From Marinilabiliaceae bacterium ANBcel2 (GTDB lineage: Bacteria > Bacteroidota > Bacteroidia > Bacteroidales > Marinilabiliaceae), in NCBI GenBank assembly GCA_029688995.1, contig JARULA010000003.1, positions 62,001 to 126,000 of the forward strand: a stretch of 64,000 nt of DNA. The letters are read 5' to 3'. Of the stretch, positions 37,668-46,917 are shown piece after piece. The position numbers and the translations under genes were made by a program. The notes under the pieces were generated by a model. That model did not search any database. It saw only the letters and a list, made by a program, of their open reading frames with translations, and was not told the origin of the DNA. Within the stretch, counting starts at the first letter, position 1. The number at the start of each line of letters is the position of its first letter.

Positions 37668-38738
37668 ATGAGTAATACTATCGCTGCTGAAAAACCAAAG
37701 GTTTCAATAATTATTCCTGTTCGTAATGAGGAGAGGTATATAGTTTCATTTCTTGAGACTCTTTTTAATCAGGATTATCCGCATGATAAAATAGAAGTTA
37801 TTATTGCCGATGGGATGTCAAATGATTCTACACGTTATAGAATAGAACACTTTTTAAATGGTAAAAATTCAGTAAAGGTTAAAGTTATTGATAATCCGGG
37901 TCAGATTGTGCCTGAAGGTTTAAACAGAGCTTTAGCAATGTGTGGCAATGAGATTATTATTCGTATGGATGCTCATGCTTTTTTTCCTGCAAATTATATA
38001 AGTCGTCTTGTGGATGAAATGGATAAGTATAATGCTGATAATATTGGAGGTGTTATAAGAACTTTGCCATCATCTAATTCTCTTTTTTCAAAAGCTATTG
38101 CTGCTGCTATGAGCTCTGCTTTTGGTATGGGTAACTCTCGTTTTAGGGTAGGAACAACCAGAGTTTGCCGGGTTGACACTGTTCCATTTGGTTGTTTTAA
38201 AGCCGATGTTTTTGAAAAGGCAGGAGGTTTTGATGAAGAGCTGGTACGTAATCAGGATGATGAGTTTAATGGAAGAATTACAAAAAAGGGTTTTAATGTA
38301 GTTTTGCTGCCCGATCTAGTTATAGATTATTATGCACGAGACTCCATTAAAAAAACAGCCTTGATGTTTTTTCAGTATGGTCTCTTTAAGCCGTTATGTG
38401 TAAAAAAATTAAAGAGAATAGCCACGTTTAGACAGCTTGTTCCACCTCTTTTTGTCTTCTCTATCTTAATCTCATTATTAGTCATTTTTTTTATTCCTCA
38501 GTTTATAATTCTGTTTATATCTGTTTTTGGTTTATACTTTTTCGTCTCTGTTGCTATATCAATCTTATTATCTCAAAAGGATAAATCTTCACTTGTCAAC
38601 AGGATTAAGCTGTTGTGTGCATTGGTTGTAACATTTTTTGTTATCCATTTTTCTTATGGACTGGGTTATCTGCAAGGGATTATCTCTTTGGTATTTAATA
38701 GAAAGAGACTTTTTGCAACTAAATCTGTTAACCGCTAA
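37668..38738 (+). CDS. membrane glycosyltransferase family 2
   Basis: This inverting GT-A enzyme has 356 residues. The nucleotide-binding start is VSIIIPVRNEERYIVSFLETL, followed by IIADGMSNDST, the metal-binding DxD equivalent IIRMDAHAFFP (about residue 101), and the acceptor-site ELVRNQDDEFNGRITKKGF. Three or so hydrophobic helices lie after residue 255, as in the ExoO/succinoglycan-type GT2 proteins that work on lipid-linked acceptors at the membrane. It precedes the initiating sugar transferase gene by 48 bp. Confidence 0.87.
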   Translation: MSNTIAAEKPKVSIIIPVRNEERYIVSFLETLFNQDYPHDKIEVIIADGMSNDSTRYRIEHFLNGKNSVKVKVIDNPGQIVPEGLNRALAMCGNEIIIRMDAHAFFPANYISRLVDEMDKYNADNIGGVIRTLPSSNSLFSKAIAAAMSSAFGMGNSRFRVGTTRVCRVDTVPFGCFKADVFEKAGGFDEELVRNQDDEFNGRITKKGFNVVLLPDLVIDYYARDSIKKTALMFFQYGLFKPLCVKKLKRIATFRQLVPPLFVFSILISLLVIFFIPQFIILFISVFGLYFFVSVAISILLSQKDKSSLVNRIKLLCALVVTFFVIHFSYGLGYLQGIISLVFNRKRLFATKSVNR

Positions 38739-38786
38739 AATTCTTAATAGTAAGCATATTGCAATAAAAAAATAAAATATTTTCCA

Positions 38787-39404
38787 ATGAGGATAAGTAT
38801 GAAACGTCTTTTTGATATTTGTCTATCTCTTTTATTGCTGTTTATTTTTTTGCCTTTAATGGTTCTAATTGCTCTTTTTATCTATGTAGATGACGGATTG
38901 CCACTTCTGTTTCGACAAAAGCGCATTGGAAAAAACAGGTTGCCGTTTTATATCTGTAAATTTCGGAGTATGAAGGTTTTAAAGGGTAGTGAGAATGGCT
39001 GTTTTGATGCCGGGTCTTCATTGCGAGTAACTAAATCAGGCAGGTTTTTGCGAAAAACAAAACTTGATGAGTTACCTCAACTCTTCAATGTTATCAGGGG
39101 AGATATGTCGCTTGTGGGGCCCAGACCCGAGGTGTCTCAATGGGTTAACAGTTATCCTGCAAGATGGAGTGTGGTTTTGGCAGTTCGTCCCGGTATTACC
39201 GATGTTGCTTCCTTAAAGTTTAAAAATGAAGAGGATCTGCTTGCAGCAGCTGAAGATCCTGTTGAGATGTATCGTAATACTATTTTGCCCCGTAAGCTTG
39301 ACCTATACGAAGAGTATGTTCAAAATCACTCATTTAGTAGTGACCTTCTTATTTTGATTAAAACATTTTTTGCTCTCTTTTTTAACTTTTCAAAAAGAGG
39401 GTGA
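38787..39404 (+). CDS. initiating undecaprenyl-phosphate sugar-1-phosphate transferase (PglC-like)
   Basis: This short monotopic phosphoglycosyl transferase of 205 residues moves a sugar-1-phosphate from a UDP-sugar to undecaprenyl phosphate and thus starts the repeat unit. It has the N-terminal reentrant helix (KRLFDICLSLLLLFIFLPLMVLIAL), FRQKRIGKNRLPFYICKFRSM, the catalytic LDELPQLFNVIRGDMSLVGPRPE and the RPGITDVA element. It lacks the N-terminal multi-helix domain of WbaP, so it is the small PglC type. The following aminotransferase and 4,6-dehydratase probably make its diamino-sugar substrate. A second ATG is four codons downstream. Confidence 0.9.
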   Translation: MRISMKRLFDICLSLLLLFIFLPLMVLIALFIYVDDGLPLLFRQKRIGKNRLPFYICKFRSMKVLKGSENGCFDAGSSLRVTKSGRFLRKTKLDELPQLFNVIRGDMSLVGPRPEVSQWVNSYPARWSVVLAVRPGITDVASLKFKNEEDLLAAAEDPVEMYRNTILPRKLDLYEEYVQNHSFSSDLLILIKTFFALFFNFSKRG

Positions 39405-39457
39405 GTTAAATATGCTCACTTCTCCACTTTTTTAATAACCAACTAATAAATATTATA

Positions 39458-40651
39458 ATGCATATTCCTTTTTCGAGAGTTTGTTGCGAGGGTAATGAGC
39501 TTCTTTACATAAAAGAGGTTTTAAAAAGTGGGTGGCTAACCACTGCAAGTAAAACCCTTGAGTTTGAGAAAAAGTTTGCGCAAAAAACAGGAGCAAAGTA
39601 TGCCTGTGCTGTTAACAGCTGTACTGCAGCTTTACATTTGGCTCTTGAAGCGTTAGGGGTTAAAAGTGGTGACAATGTTTTTGTTCCCTCAATGACTTTT
39701 ACTGCTACTGCCGAGGTTGTTCGATATATGGGGGCACACCCGGTTTTTTTGGATGTTGAGTATCAAACAAATCTTATAACTCCTTCAATTGTGCAAGATG
39801 CAATAAATAGATATCCGCAGGTTAAGCATCTTATTGTAGTTCATTTTGGTGGCCATCCAGCGGAGATGTATAATGATGAGGGTGATGGTATTATTGATAT
39901 ATGTAAACGAAATGGTATTAAAATTATAGAGGATGCAGCCCACGCATTCCCTGCATCTATAAATGAGAAAGCTGTTGGTTCACTGGGTGATATAACCTGT
40001 TTTAGCTTTTATGCAAATAAAACTATAACAACCGGAGAAGGAGGAATGGTGACAACTAATAATCAGGAGCTTTATGAAAGGATAAAAGTTATGCGGTTGC
40101 ATGGAATTAACCGGGATGTATGGAATCGATTTACTTGTGGCAGTGCTGCATGGGAATATGATGTAGTTGCCCCCGGTTTTAAGTATAATATGCCTGATCT
40201 TAATGCAGCCGTTGGATTGGCTCAGTTGGAGCAGGCTGACGCTTTTCGTGAAGCACGTATGAGGATTGCTCTTAACTATTTGGAGCTGTTGAGTAATGTT
40301 AATTGGATTGACCTGCCTTTATGCCGGGTTGACTACTCTTATCATGCCTGGCATCTTTTTTTTATTGTTATTAAGCCTGATGCTCCTGTTACACGTGACA
40401 GATTTATTGAGATTATGAATAGAAATGGAGTTGGCACATCGGTTCACTATAAACCTTTATACAGGATGTCTTATTATCGTGATCACTATAATTTAGAAGC
40501 TTCACACTACCCCCAATCGGAGCGTATGTGGCACGGAACCGTTAGTCTGCCTATATATCCTCAACTGAGTTTGTCTCAAATAAAACGGGTGGTTAAAGTG
40601 ATTGAATCCATGGCTTCACAAAAAGTCTCTTTTGTGGATAATATAAAATAG
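39458..40651 (+). CDS. DegT/DnrJ/EryC1/StrS aminotransferase (PglE-like)
   Basis: A PLP-dependent sugar aminotransferase of 397 residues. The Schiff-base Lys is Lys188 in CFSFYANKTITTGEGGMV. The PLP site also includes SCTAALHLAL (about 53-62) and EDAAHAFPA (about 158-166). In the bacillosamine route this type converts UDP-4-keto-6-deoxy-GlcNAc into the 4-amino sugar. Its neighbours, a PglC-like transferase and a PglF-like dehydratase, fit that role exactly. It has the His/Tyr-rich C-terminal half of the family (SYHAWHLFF and SVHYKPLY). Confidence 0.92.
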   Translation: MHIPFSRVCCEGNELLYIKEVLKSGWLTTASKTLEFEKKFAQKTGAKYACAVNSCTAALHLALEALGVKSGDNVFVPSMTFTATAEVVRYMGAHPVFLDVEYQTNLITPSIVQDAINRYPQVKHLIVVHFGGHPAEMYNDEGDGIIDICKRNGIKIIEDAAHAFPASINEKAVGSLGDITCFSFYANKTITTGEGGMVTTNNQELYERIKVMRLHGINRDVWNRFTCGSAAWEYDVVAPGFKYNMPDLNAAVGLAQLEQADAFREARMRIALNYLELLSNVNWIDLPLCRVDYSYHAWHLFFIVIKPDAPVTRDRFIEIMNRNGVGTSVHYKPLYRMSYYRDHYNLEASHYPQSERMWHGTVSLPIYPQLSLSQIKRVVKVIESMASQKVSFVDNIK

Positions 40652-40665
40652 ATAGGAGGAGTAAG

Positions 40666-42597
40666 ATGATGAAAGATCTGTTCTTGAAAGTGTTAGGAGA
40701 TAAAATTATTTCACCGTGGTGGATATTTTTAATTGATATTGTATTAATAGCCAATGCTTTTGTTTTGGCTTATATAGCAAGACTTAATATTATATTGCCC
40801 GACTATACCATGTGGCAATTTGTAAAAGCCGGTGCTACTGTTACTCTAATTTATGGCTCTCTATTTTTATTTATAGGGGTTCATCGTGGAGTAATTCGCC
40901 ATACAGGTTTTTCAGAACTTCGTATTGTTTTATATGCTTGTTTTTTCTCACTTATCTCTCTTTTTATTGTCGATTATCTATTTAGGCATTTCTATTTAAG
41001 TGGTGGCTTAGTTCCACGCTTAGTGATGATTTTTCACTTTGTATTGGTGATTTTTTTCTGTTTTGGGTTTAGAATTGTGGTAAGGGAAACATATGCATAT
41101 TTAACACGACGTCCCGGGTCAGTGCCCACAGTTATTTATGGTACAGGAGATTTGGCATTAATAACTTTTGAGGCTATACGTAACGACCAGGAAAGTCAGA
41201 ACAATGTAATTGCTTTTGTTACTAATGAACCATCCCGATATGAGGTTAAATTAAACTCAATTCCGGTTGTTGGTTGGTCAAAATTAATTGCCCCCGACAG
41301 TAAATTTAAAGATATATCAGAAGTTGTTTTAGCTATTAATGATCTTGATGTAAAATGTAAGCAAAAGGTTGTGGATGAGTGTTTGCGCCAGGGGTGGAAA
41401 TTGAAAATTATGCCTTCGGTGGGTAACTGGGTTAATGGAGTATCTAATATGAGGCAGATTCGTGATATTCGAATTGAGGATTTGCTTGGCAGGGATGAGA
41501 TACATCTAAATCAGAAGGAGATAATGCAGGGATTGCAAAATAGAGTTGTTTTGGTTACAGGGGCGGCAGGGTCAATTGGTTCTGAAATTGTACGCCAACT
41601 TCTCCGTTTTCCCTTGAGAAAAATATTGTTGCTTGATCAATCTGAGTCGGCTCTATATGATTTGCAGCAGGAGCTTATTATGAAATATACCGATGCTCCC
41701 TTTGACCTTATTTTAGCTGATGTAACAAATGTTTTAAGAATGAGGAAAATATTTGAAGAGCATGGTCCCGATATAGTATTTAATGCTGCTGCATATAAAC
41801 ATGTCCCTATGATGGAGGATGCTCCATATGAAGCTGTTAGGGTTAACATTGGCGGAACAAAATGTATTGCCGATCTTGCCGTTGAGTTTGAAGTGGATAA
41901 ATTTGTTATGGTAAGTACAGATAAAGCTGTTAATCCTACTAATGTGATGGGGGCGTCTAAAAAAATTTCTGAGATGTATATTCAATCTTTAGCTCAGATG
42001 GAAAGTGTAAAAACATCTTTTATAACAACCCGTTTTGGAAATGTACTTGGTTCAAATGGATCTGTTTTACCTCTTTTTAAAAGGCAGATTGAGCAGGGTG
42101 GTCCGGTTACTGTTACTCACCCTGAGATAACCAGATATTTTATGACTATTCCTGAAGCTTGTCAGCTTGTATTGCAAGCTGCTTTTATGGGCAAAGGGGG
42201 TGAGGTTTTTATTTTTGATATGGGTGAACCGGTAAAAATTATAAATTTGGCCAAAAAGATGATTCAATTATCCGGACTGGTTGAAGGTGAAGATATTGAT
42301 ATTATCTTTACAGGTTTACGACCCGGTGAGAAGTTGTATGAAGAGCTTTTAAGTAATGAGGAGGCTGTTTCAGCAACTATACATGAAAAAATTATGGTTG
42401 GTAAAGTTAAGCAGATCTCATATGATGAAATGGCAATGCGCACCAACCTGTTACTTGAGTTGTTAATTAAAGAGAAGGATGAGATTATTGTCTCAATGAT
42501 GAGGGAGATGCTTCCTGAATTTAAGCCTCAAAATGAAAGATATAGATCTTTTTATACTGTTTTGGATAATAGTTTGCATCATAGGGTTTTAGGATAG
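40666..42597 (+). CDS. membrane UDP-N-acetylglucosamine 4,6-dehydratase (PglF/WbpM-like)
   Basis: The 643-residue protein has four or five N-terminal membrane helices (about residues 15-140), a Rossmann-like CoA-binding-type middle domain (about 150-270, VIYGTGDLAL) and a C-terminal extended SDR domain. The NAD motif is TGAAGSIGSEIVRQ (about 296-309), and the active site reads STDKAVNPTNVMGASKK, where Met replaces the classical SDR Tyr as in PglF and WbpM. It makes the UDP-4-keto-6-deoxy sugar used by the adjacent aminotransferase. The start ATG is 14 bp after the aminotransferase gene's stop and follows a good AGGAGG-like sequence. Confidence 0.93.
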   Translation: MMKDLFLKVLGDKIISPWWIFLIDIVLIANAFVLAYIARLNIILPDYTMWQFVKAGATVTLIYGSLFLFIGVHRGVIRHTGFSELRIVLYACFFSLISLFIVDYLFRHFYLSGGLVPRLVMIFHFVLVIFFCFGFRIVVRETYAYLTRRPGSVPTVIYGTGDLALITFEAIRNDQESQNNVIAFVTNEPSRYEVKLNSIPVVGWSKLIAPDSKFKDISEVVLAINDLDVKCKQKVVDECLRQGWKLKIMPSVGNWVNGVSNMRQIRDIRIEDLLGRDEIHLNQKEIMQGLQNRVVLVTGAAGSIGSEIVRQLLRFPLRKILLLDQSESALYDLQQELIMKYTDAPFDLILADVTNVLRMRKIFEEHGPDIVFNAAAYKHVPMMEDAPYEAVRVNIGGTKCIADLAVEFEVDKFVMVSTDKAVNPTNVMGASKKISEMYIQSLAQMESVKTSFITTRFGNVLGSNGSVLPLFKRQIEQGGPVTVTHPEITRYFMTIPEACQLVLQAAFMGKGGEVFIFDMGEPVKIINLAKKMIQLSGLVEGEDIDIIFTGLRPGEKLYEELLSNEEAVSATIHEKIMVGKVKQISYDEMAMRTNLLLELLIKEKDEIIVSMMREMLPEFKPQNERYRSFYTVLDNSLHHRVLG

Positions 42598-42718
42598 TTG
42601 TTATATTAAGAAAAGAGCTTAATTTTTAACTGTTTTACTATTTACTTTTAATTTTTTCTCTCCTACATTTATATAGTTGAATACCCCCGTTTTTTATTGT
42701 TTTAAAATATATTTTTCG

Positions 42719-44506
42719 ATGAAAACAATATTATTAATCTTGGGGATGCTGTTAATGGCTTGTTATTCTAAGGCAGATTCATTTTATGTTATGGTAAATG
42801 GATCATCAAAGGGAGAAGGGTCTTATTCGAGTCCGTGGGACTTGCAAACAGCATTAAATCACCCATCGTCATTAAAACCGGGTGATACTGTTTGGATTGC
42901 CGGTGGAACCTATCGGGGAACTTTTATTTCGAGGATAAGAGGAAGTGAGGTGAATTCAATTATTGTAAGAGCTATTCCTGGTGAACAAGTAATATTAGAT
43001 GGAAATGTTGAGGGAGGTGAAAATCATGTCTTAACCATTGAAGGTAATAATACATGGTATTGGGGACTTACTATTACAAATAGTGCTTATGAAGGTTCTG
43101 CTTATTACAAAGGAGGGGTTTATGCAAGGGGGGCCGGTACAAAGATGATCAATTGCATAGTTTTTAATAATGGAGGTGTTGGTGTAGGTTTTTGGGATCC
43201 TGCAGTTGATAGTGAAGTTTATGGTTGTATAATATATCATAATGGATTTAGTGGATCATCAAGGGGCCATGGACATGGAATTTATGCTCAAAACAGTAGC
43301 GGAACAAAAACTTTTAGGGATAATATTCTCTTTAACTCATTTGGTATAGGTATTCATATCTATACCGAAAGTGGATCTATTGAAGGGTTTAATATTGATC
43401 GTAATATTATTTTTAACAGTGGTTTACCCGGTGCTGATTTTCTTGAACGCAATATTATTATAGGGGGGCTGCAACCTGCTGATCGCATCTCAATATCTAA
43501 TAACTTGATTTATAATCGTCCCGCTTATCCTTCTAAAGCAAGTGTTCAATTGGGGTATTCAGCCGATAATCGGGATGCTGAATATGTTGGAAATAGAATG
43601 TATAACGGTACATTATATTTTATGCGAGAGTGGAATAATGTTCGAATCTCCCATAATACTTTCAATAGTGAAAGGGATGATATGGCTGTTATTGCCTTCG
43701 ATTCTTTTGATAATATTAAAAGACCGGTGATTAATTATAACAGCTATTACGGAGGAACAATTTATAATCGTGATCTTTCCTCATGGCGTCAATATAGCGG
43801 GGAGGATGCCAATAGCGTCTATTATGAAGAGCCTTTGGATGAACTGTACTATAAAATTTTAAAAAATCGATATGAAGATAAAAGGGCTTATATTGTAGTA
43901 TATAATCCTGGTAATGACCAAGATATTCCTGTTGATTTGTCCGATATTTTTGAAGAGGGGGATGATTTTAAAGTATGGGATGTTCTTAATTTAGAAGGCG
44001 GACCTGTTATTGATGGACTCTATTCGGGAGAAATGGTTTCCATTCCTCTTGATTTAACAGATTATGAAGAGCCTATGCGTGACTTTTATGATTTACGGGT
44101 ATATAGTCATACACTTCCTGAGTTTGGTGTTTTTGTGGTTGAATCAATCACTGATATTTTATCAGATCCCTCTTTTGATTTTATAACCGAACGGCTACCT
44201 CTTACTATTGAAAGATGCTATCCAAATCCAACTGTTGATATTTTGATGGTTGATTTTTATTCTCCTGCCTCCTCTTTAATTCGAATTGAAGTTTTTGACG
44301 AGTCGGGTCGCTTAGTTAAACATAAAGAGTATAGTGCATTTATTGGTGATAATAGTGTTGTTATTAATTTAATAGATCTTCCCGGAGGCTTTTATATGGT
44401 TGCTGTTTCTGATAAAAGCAGTAGAGCCAGCTGTAAAATTTTAAAACAGGAGTATGCATATCAGGATATTGAGTTTAATATTGATGAAATATCCGAATAT
44501 GATTAG
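42719..44506 (+). CDS. secreted right-handed beta-helix protein with T9SS type A C-terminal domain
   Basis: This 595-residue protein starts at the ATG giving MKTILLILGMLLMACYSKADS, a signal peptide cleaved near residue 20; the longer in-frame start upstream would spoil it. Residues about 25-330 form a DUF1565/parallel beta-helix region (SSPWDLQTALNHP, PGDTVWIAGGTYRG, then repeated NNGGVGVGFWD and DNILFNSFGIGIHI-type coils), common in polysaccharide lyases and adhesins. Residues about 499-577 are a T9SS type A sorting domain (YPNPTVD, GGFYMVAV, SCKIL). An 18-residue acidic tail follows the domain. It is probably outer-surface or secreted and acts on or binds the exopolysaccharide. Confidence 0.8.
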   Translation: MKTILLILGMLLMACYSKADSFYVMVNGSSKGEGSYSSPWDLQTALNHPSSLKPGDTVWIAGGTYRGTFISRIRGSEVNSIIVRAIPGEQVILDGNVEGGENHVLTIEGNNTWYWGLTITNSAYEGSAYYKGGVYARGAGTKMINCIVFNNGGVGVGFWDPAVDSEVYGCIIYHNGFSGSSRGHGHGIYAQNSSGTKTFRDNILFNSFGIGIHIYTESGSIEGFNIDRNIIFNSGLPGADFLERNIIIGGLQPADRISISNNLIYNRPAYPSKASVQLGYSADNRDAEYVGNRMYNGTLYFMREWNNVRISHNTFNSERDDMAVIAFDSFDNIKRPVINYNSYYGGTIYNRDLSSWRQYSGEDANSVYYEEPLDELYYKILKNRYEDKRAYIVVYNPGNDQDIPVDLSDIFEEGDDFKVWDVLNLEGGPVIDGLYSGEMVSIPLDLTDYEEPMRDFYDLRVYSHTLPEFGVFVVESITDILSDPSFDFITERLPLTIERCYPNPTVDILMVDFYSPASSLIRIEVFDESGRLVKHKEYSAFIGDNSVVINLIDLPGGFYMVAVSDKSSRASCKILKQEYAYQDIEFNIDEISEYD

Positions 44507-44530
44507 AGTTTTTCTGAATCTTATTTGGTT

Positions 44531-46876
44531 TTAAACAGCTGCTTTTTTAAAGTAGCTGTTTTTTATTGTATATCCATATTTATAGCTATACTCCTTTCGA
44601 TCAAAAGGTATTCCATTTAAAATAAAAGCTATGTTTCCCGCCTTTTTTGTCTTTTCATCTTCAAGGTTCATTTCTAAAAGTGGTTTTGGAGTTTTGTTGT
44701 GTCTTAAAACCATTAATGTTAAGCCCGATTGTTTGGTTAAAAGATAGGCATCTGATACAACACCTACTGGGGGTGTGTCAATTATAATAATGTCATAAAT
44801 AGTTTTAAGCTTACCGAATAGCTTATCTGTAGCATCGCTATCTATTAGCTCACATGGATTTGGAGGAATAGAACCTGCAGTTATTATATCGGGAGTATTA
44901 TTACTCTCACTTTTTATTATAATATCATCAATGCTATGGTCTCCTGTATAGTACCCAGATAGTCCCGGAAGATCTTTAAATTGTTTGTTTTTATTAAATG
45001 AGGGTTTTCTCATATCATACTCAATTAAAACTGTTTTTTTGTTTAAAATGGCATATGAGTTTGCCAAATTTATTGAACAAAAGGATTTGCCTTCTCCCGG
45101 TAATATACTGGTTATGAGTATGGTTTTGTTATTGTTAAGAGGGTCGTAAAAGTTAAGAGAGGTACGAATCGTTCTAAAAGACTCTTCTAATATATTCTTG
45201 TTTGTATTATCTTTTTTATTGTTGCTGGCTATTTCGCCATTCTTGCTATATGGGATCTCTCCTATTATTGGAATTGAAGATATTGATTTTATATCCTCTT
45301 CATCTTCAATGTTCTTGTTTGAGAGAACTTTTATAAAAATAATTATCAGGGGTAACAAAATACCTGTCAATATAACTACTATTATATGGTGCGTTAAGTC
45401 TGGAGCTGTTTTTCCTGCGACTATTGCATCTTCAACGATTTCATTATCGGGTGTGTTTGATGCCTTTGCCAGTTGCGCTTCAGCTAAACGGTTAAGAAGA
45501 TAGGTATAATTCTCGCTGTTTATTTGCCTTGTGCGTTCAATCGATAAAAGCCTCTGTTCTGTTTTAGGTAATCCTGATATTTTGTGGCTCAAATCTACCA
45601 GTCTGTTATTAATATCACTCAGGGTTAAATTAGTAGTTGTTTGTACACTGTTTATTGTCTCAAGGATGCTCTCTTTTAAATTTGCTACTCTATTATTTAG
45701 TCTTGTTATATGAGGATTCTCGGTTGTAGCATTAAAGAGCATTGAGGATCTTTCAGCATTTAGTAGTGATAGTTGGCTTATTTGCTGACTTAAAACCGGA
45801 TCTTCTATTCCAATAGATGATGGAGCTACAATTTCTTGTACGTTCCTGTTGTTTTGGATATAATCTTTTAGATATGAATAGTAATCCAGTTTTGCTTTAA
45901 TTTCTGCTTTTTGCCTCTCCAGATTTTGTGATTGTGTTATTATTGATTGTGCCTGATATGAGACATCCATAATCTGATTTCTGCTCCTGAAGTTTTCCAG
46001 TACATTTTCTGCTGCACCCAAAGAATCAGCTACTCCGATTAACTGATTTTCAATAAAGTTGATTGTGTTTAATGCTATCTGGTTTTTTTTATCAAGAGTG
46101 TATTGAACCGAGCTTTGTTGAAGTTGATTTAAAAAATCTATCCCTTTTTGCCGGTTATTTTCTTCTAATGAGATATTAATAACTGATGAGCCCGGCTGCA
46201 CACGTTCCAGAACTATTTTTGATTGATATCTGTTTATTAGATTATCCATGCTGTTAAAAACAATCTTATAGGAGTTTTTATCATAGTTTGAGCCTTCAAT
46301 TATATCATCATTGGGAATAAGAGAAAACTCTATTTCGGGATGAATTATTTTATGAAAGAATCTGCCCTCCTTTTTAAAATCTCTCTTTTTGTCACTTACA
46401 ATAAATCCATCTTTTGATATAAACTCTATTGAGAATTCCATATTTTGGTTTAATGTTCCCGAGGAGTCTATTATTGCTGTAAAGGGAGACTCTTTATAAA
46501 TCTCCTTAAAATGAAAAGGTTCTTTTTTATAATATGATATGTTAAAGTCGAGCTGGTTAAGAGTGTTCTTTATTTGATTTCGGGAGGTTAAAATTATAGA
46601 TTGATTTTCAAACTCGCTTTCACGCCCCAGTGTTATTCCGGGAAGAGCTCTATCCCCTTCGGTTATTTTACTTCCGGGTGATTCGCCGGCATTTGACATC
46701 AACAGTTTTGCTCTTATCAAATATTGAGGAGCTGTTTGCATATAGTTTAGGTAGGCAAGAGATGCTGACACGAATAAAAATATTAAAATTATATACCACA
46801 AATGAAGGGCTTTAAAAAGAAACTTTCTAACATTAAGCTTTTGCTGAGGTATGTTATTATTGTTATTCATGACCAT
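44531..46876 (-). CDS. wzc: polysaccharide co-polymerase and tyrosine autokinase (Wzc type)
   Basis: This 781-residue inner-membrane protein controls chain length and export. The N-terminal helix (about 26-45) and a second helix (about 495-515) flank a periplasmic Wzz/GNVR domain with a coiled-coil (about 250-450). The C-terminal cytoplasmic BY-kinase domain has Walker A ILPGEGKSF, Walker A' LIEYDMRKP with Glu in place of the usual first Asp, and Walker B IIIIDTPPVG. The tail contains several Tyr (EYSYKYGYTIKNSY) as autophosphorylation sites. It lies 41 bp downstream of wza in a two-gene unit convergent with the synthesis genes. Confidence 0.92.
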   Translation of the reverse strand: MVMNNNNNIPQQKLNVRKFLFKALHLWYIILIFLFVSASLAYLNYMQTAPQYLIRAKLLMSNAGESPGSKITEGDRALPGITLGRESEFENQSIILTSRNQIKNTLNQLDFNISYYKKEPFHFKEIYKESPFTAIIDSSGTLNQNMEFSIEFISKDGFIVSDKKRDFKKEGRFFHKIIHPEIEFSLIPNDDIIEGSNYDKNSYKIVFNSMDNLINRYQSKIVLERVQPGSSVINISLEENNRQKGIDFLNQLQQSSVQYTLDKKNQIALNTINFIENQLIGVADSLGAAENVLENFRSRNQIMDVSYQAQSIITQSQNLERQKAEIKAKLDYYSYLKDYIQNNRNVQEIVAPSSIGIEDPVLSQQISQLSLLNAERSSMLFNATTENPHITRLNNRVANLKESILETINSVQTTTNLTLSDINNRLVDLSHKISGLPKTEQRLLSIERTRQINSENYTYLLNRLAEAQLAKASNTPDNEIVEDAIVAGKTAPDLTHHIIVVILTGILLPLIIIFIKVLSNKNIEDEEDIKSISSIPIIGEIPYSKNGEIASNNKKDNTNKNILEESFRTIRTSLNFYDPLNNNKTILITSILPGEGKSFCSINLANSYAILNKKTVLIEYDMRKPSFNKNKQFKDLPGLSGYYTGDHSIDDIIIKSESNNTPDIITAGSIPPNPCELIDSDATDKLFGKLKTIYDIIIIDTPPVGVVSDAYLLTKQSGLTLMVLRHNKTPKPLLEMNLEDEKTKKAGNIAFILNGIPFDRKEYSYKYGYTIKNSYFKKAAV
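44533..44566 (+). terminator. terminator after the T9SS protein gene
   Basis: AAACAGCTGCTTT and AAAGTAGCTGTTT form a 13-bp stem with one G-T pair and a 3-base loop, and the plus strand then has TTTTATT. It overlaps the last codons of the convergent wzc gene, so it ends transcription from the polysaccharide operon. Confidence 0.7.
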
Positions 46877-46917
46877 ATTAGTTTACTCCCTGTTGGGGTG
46901 GTTTGTAAGGTTAAAAT

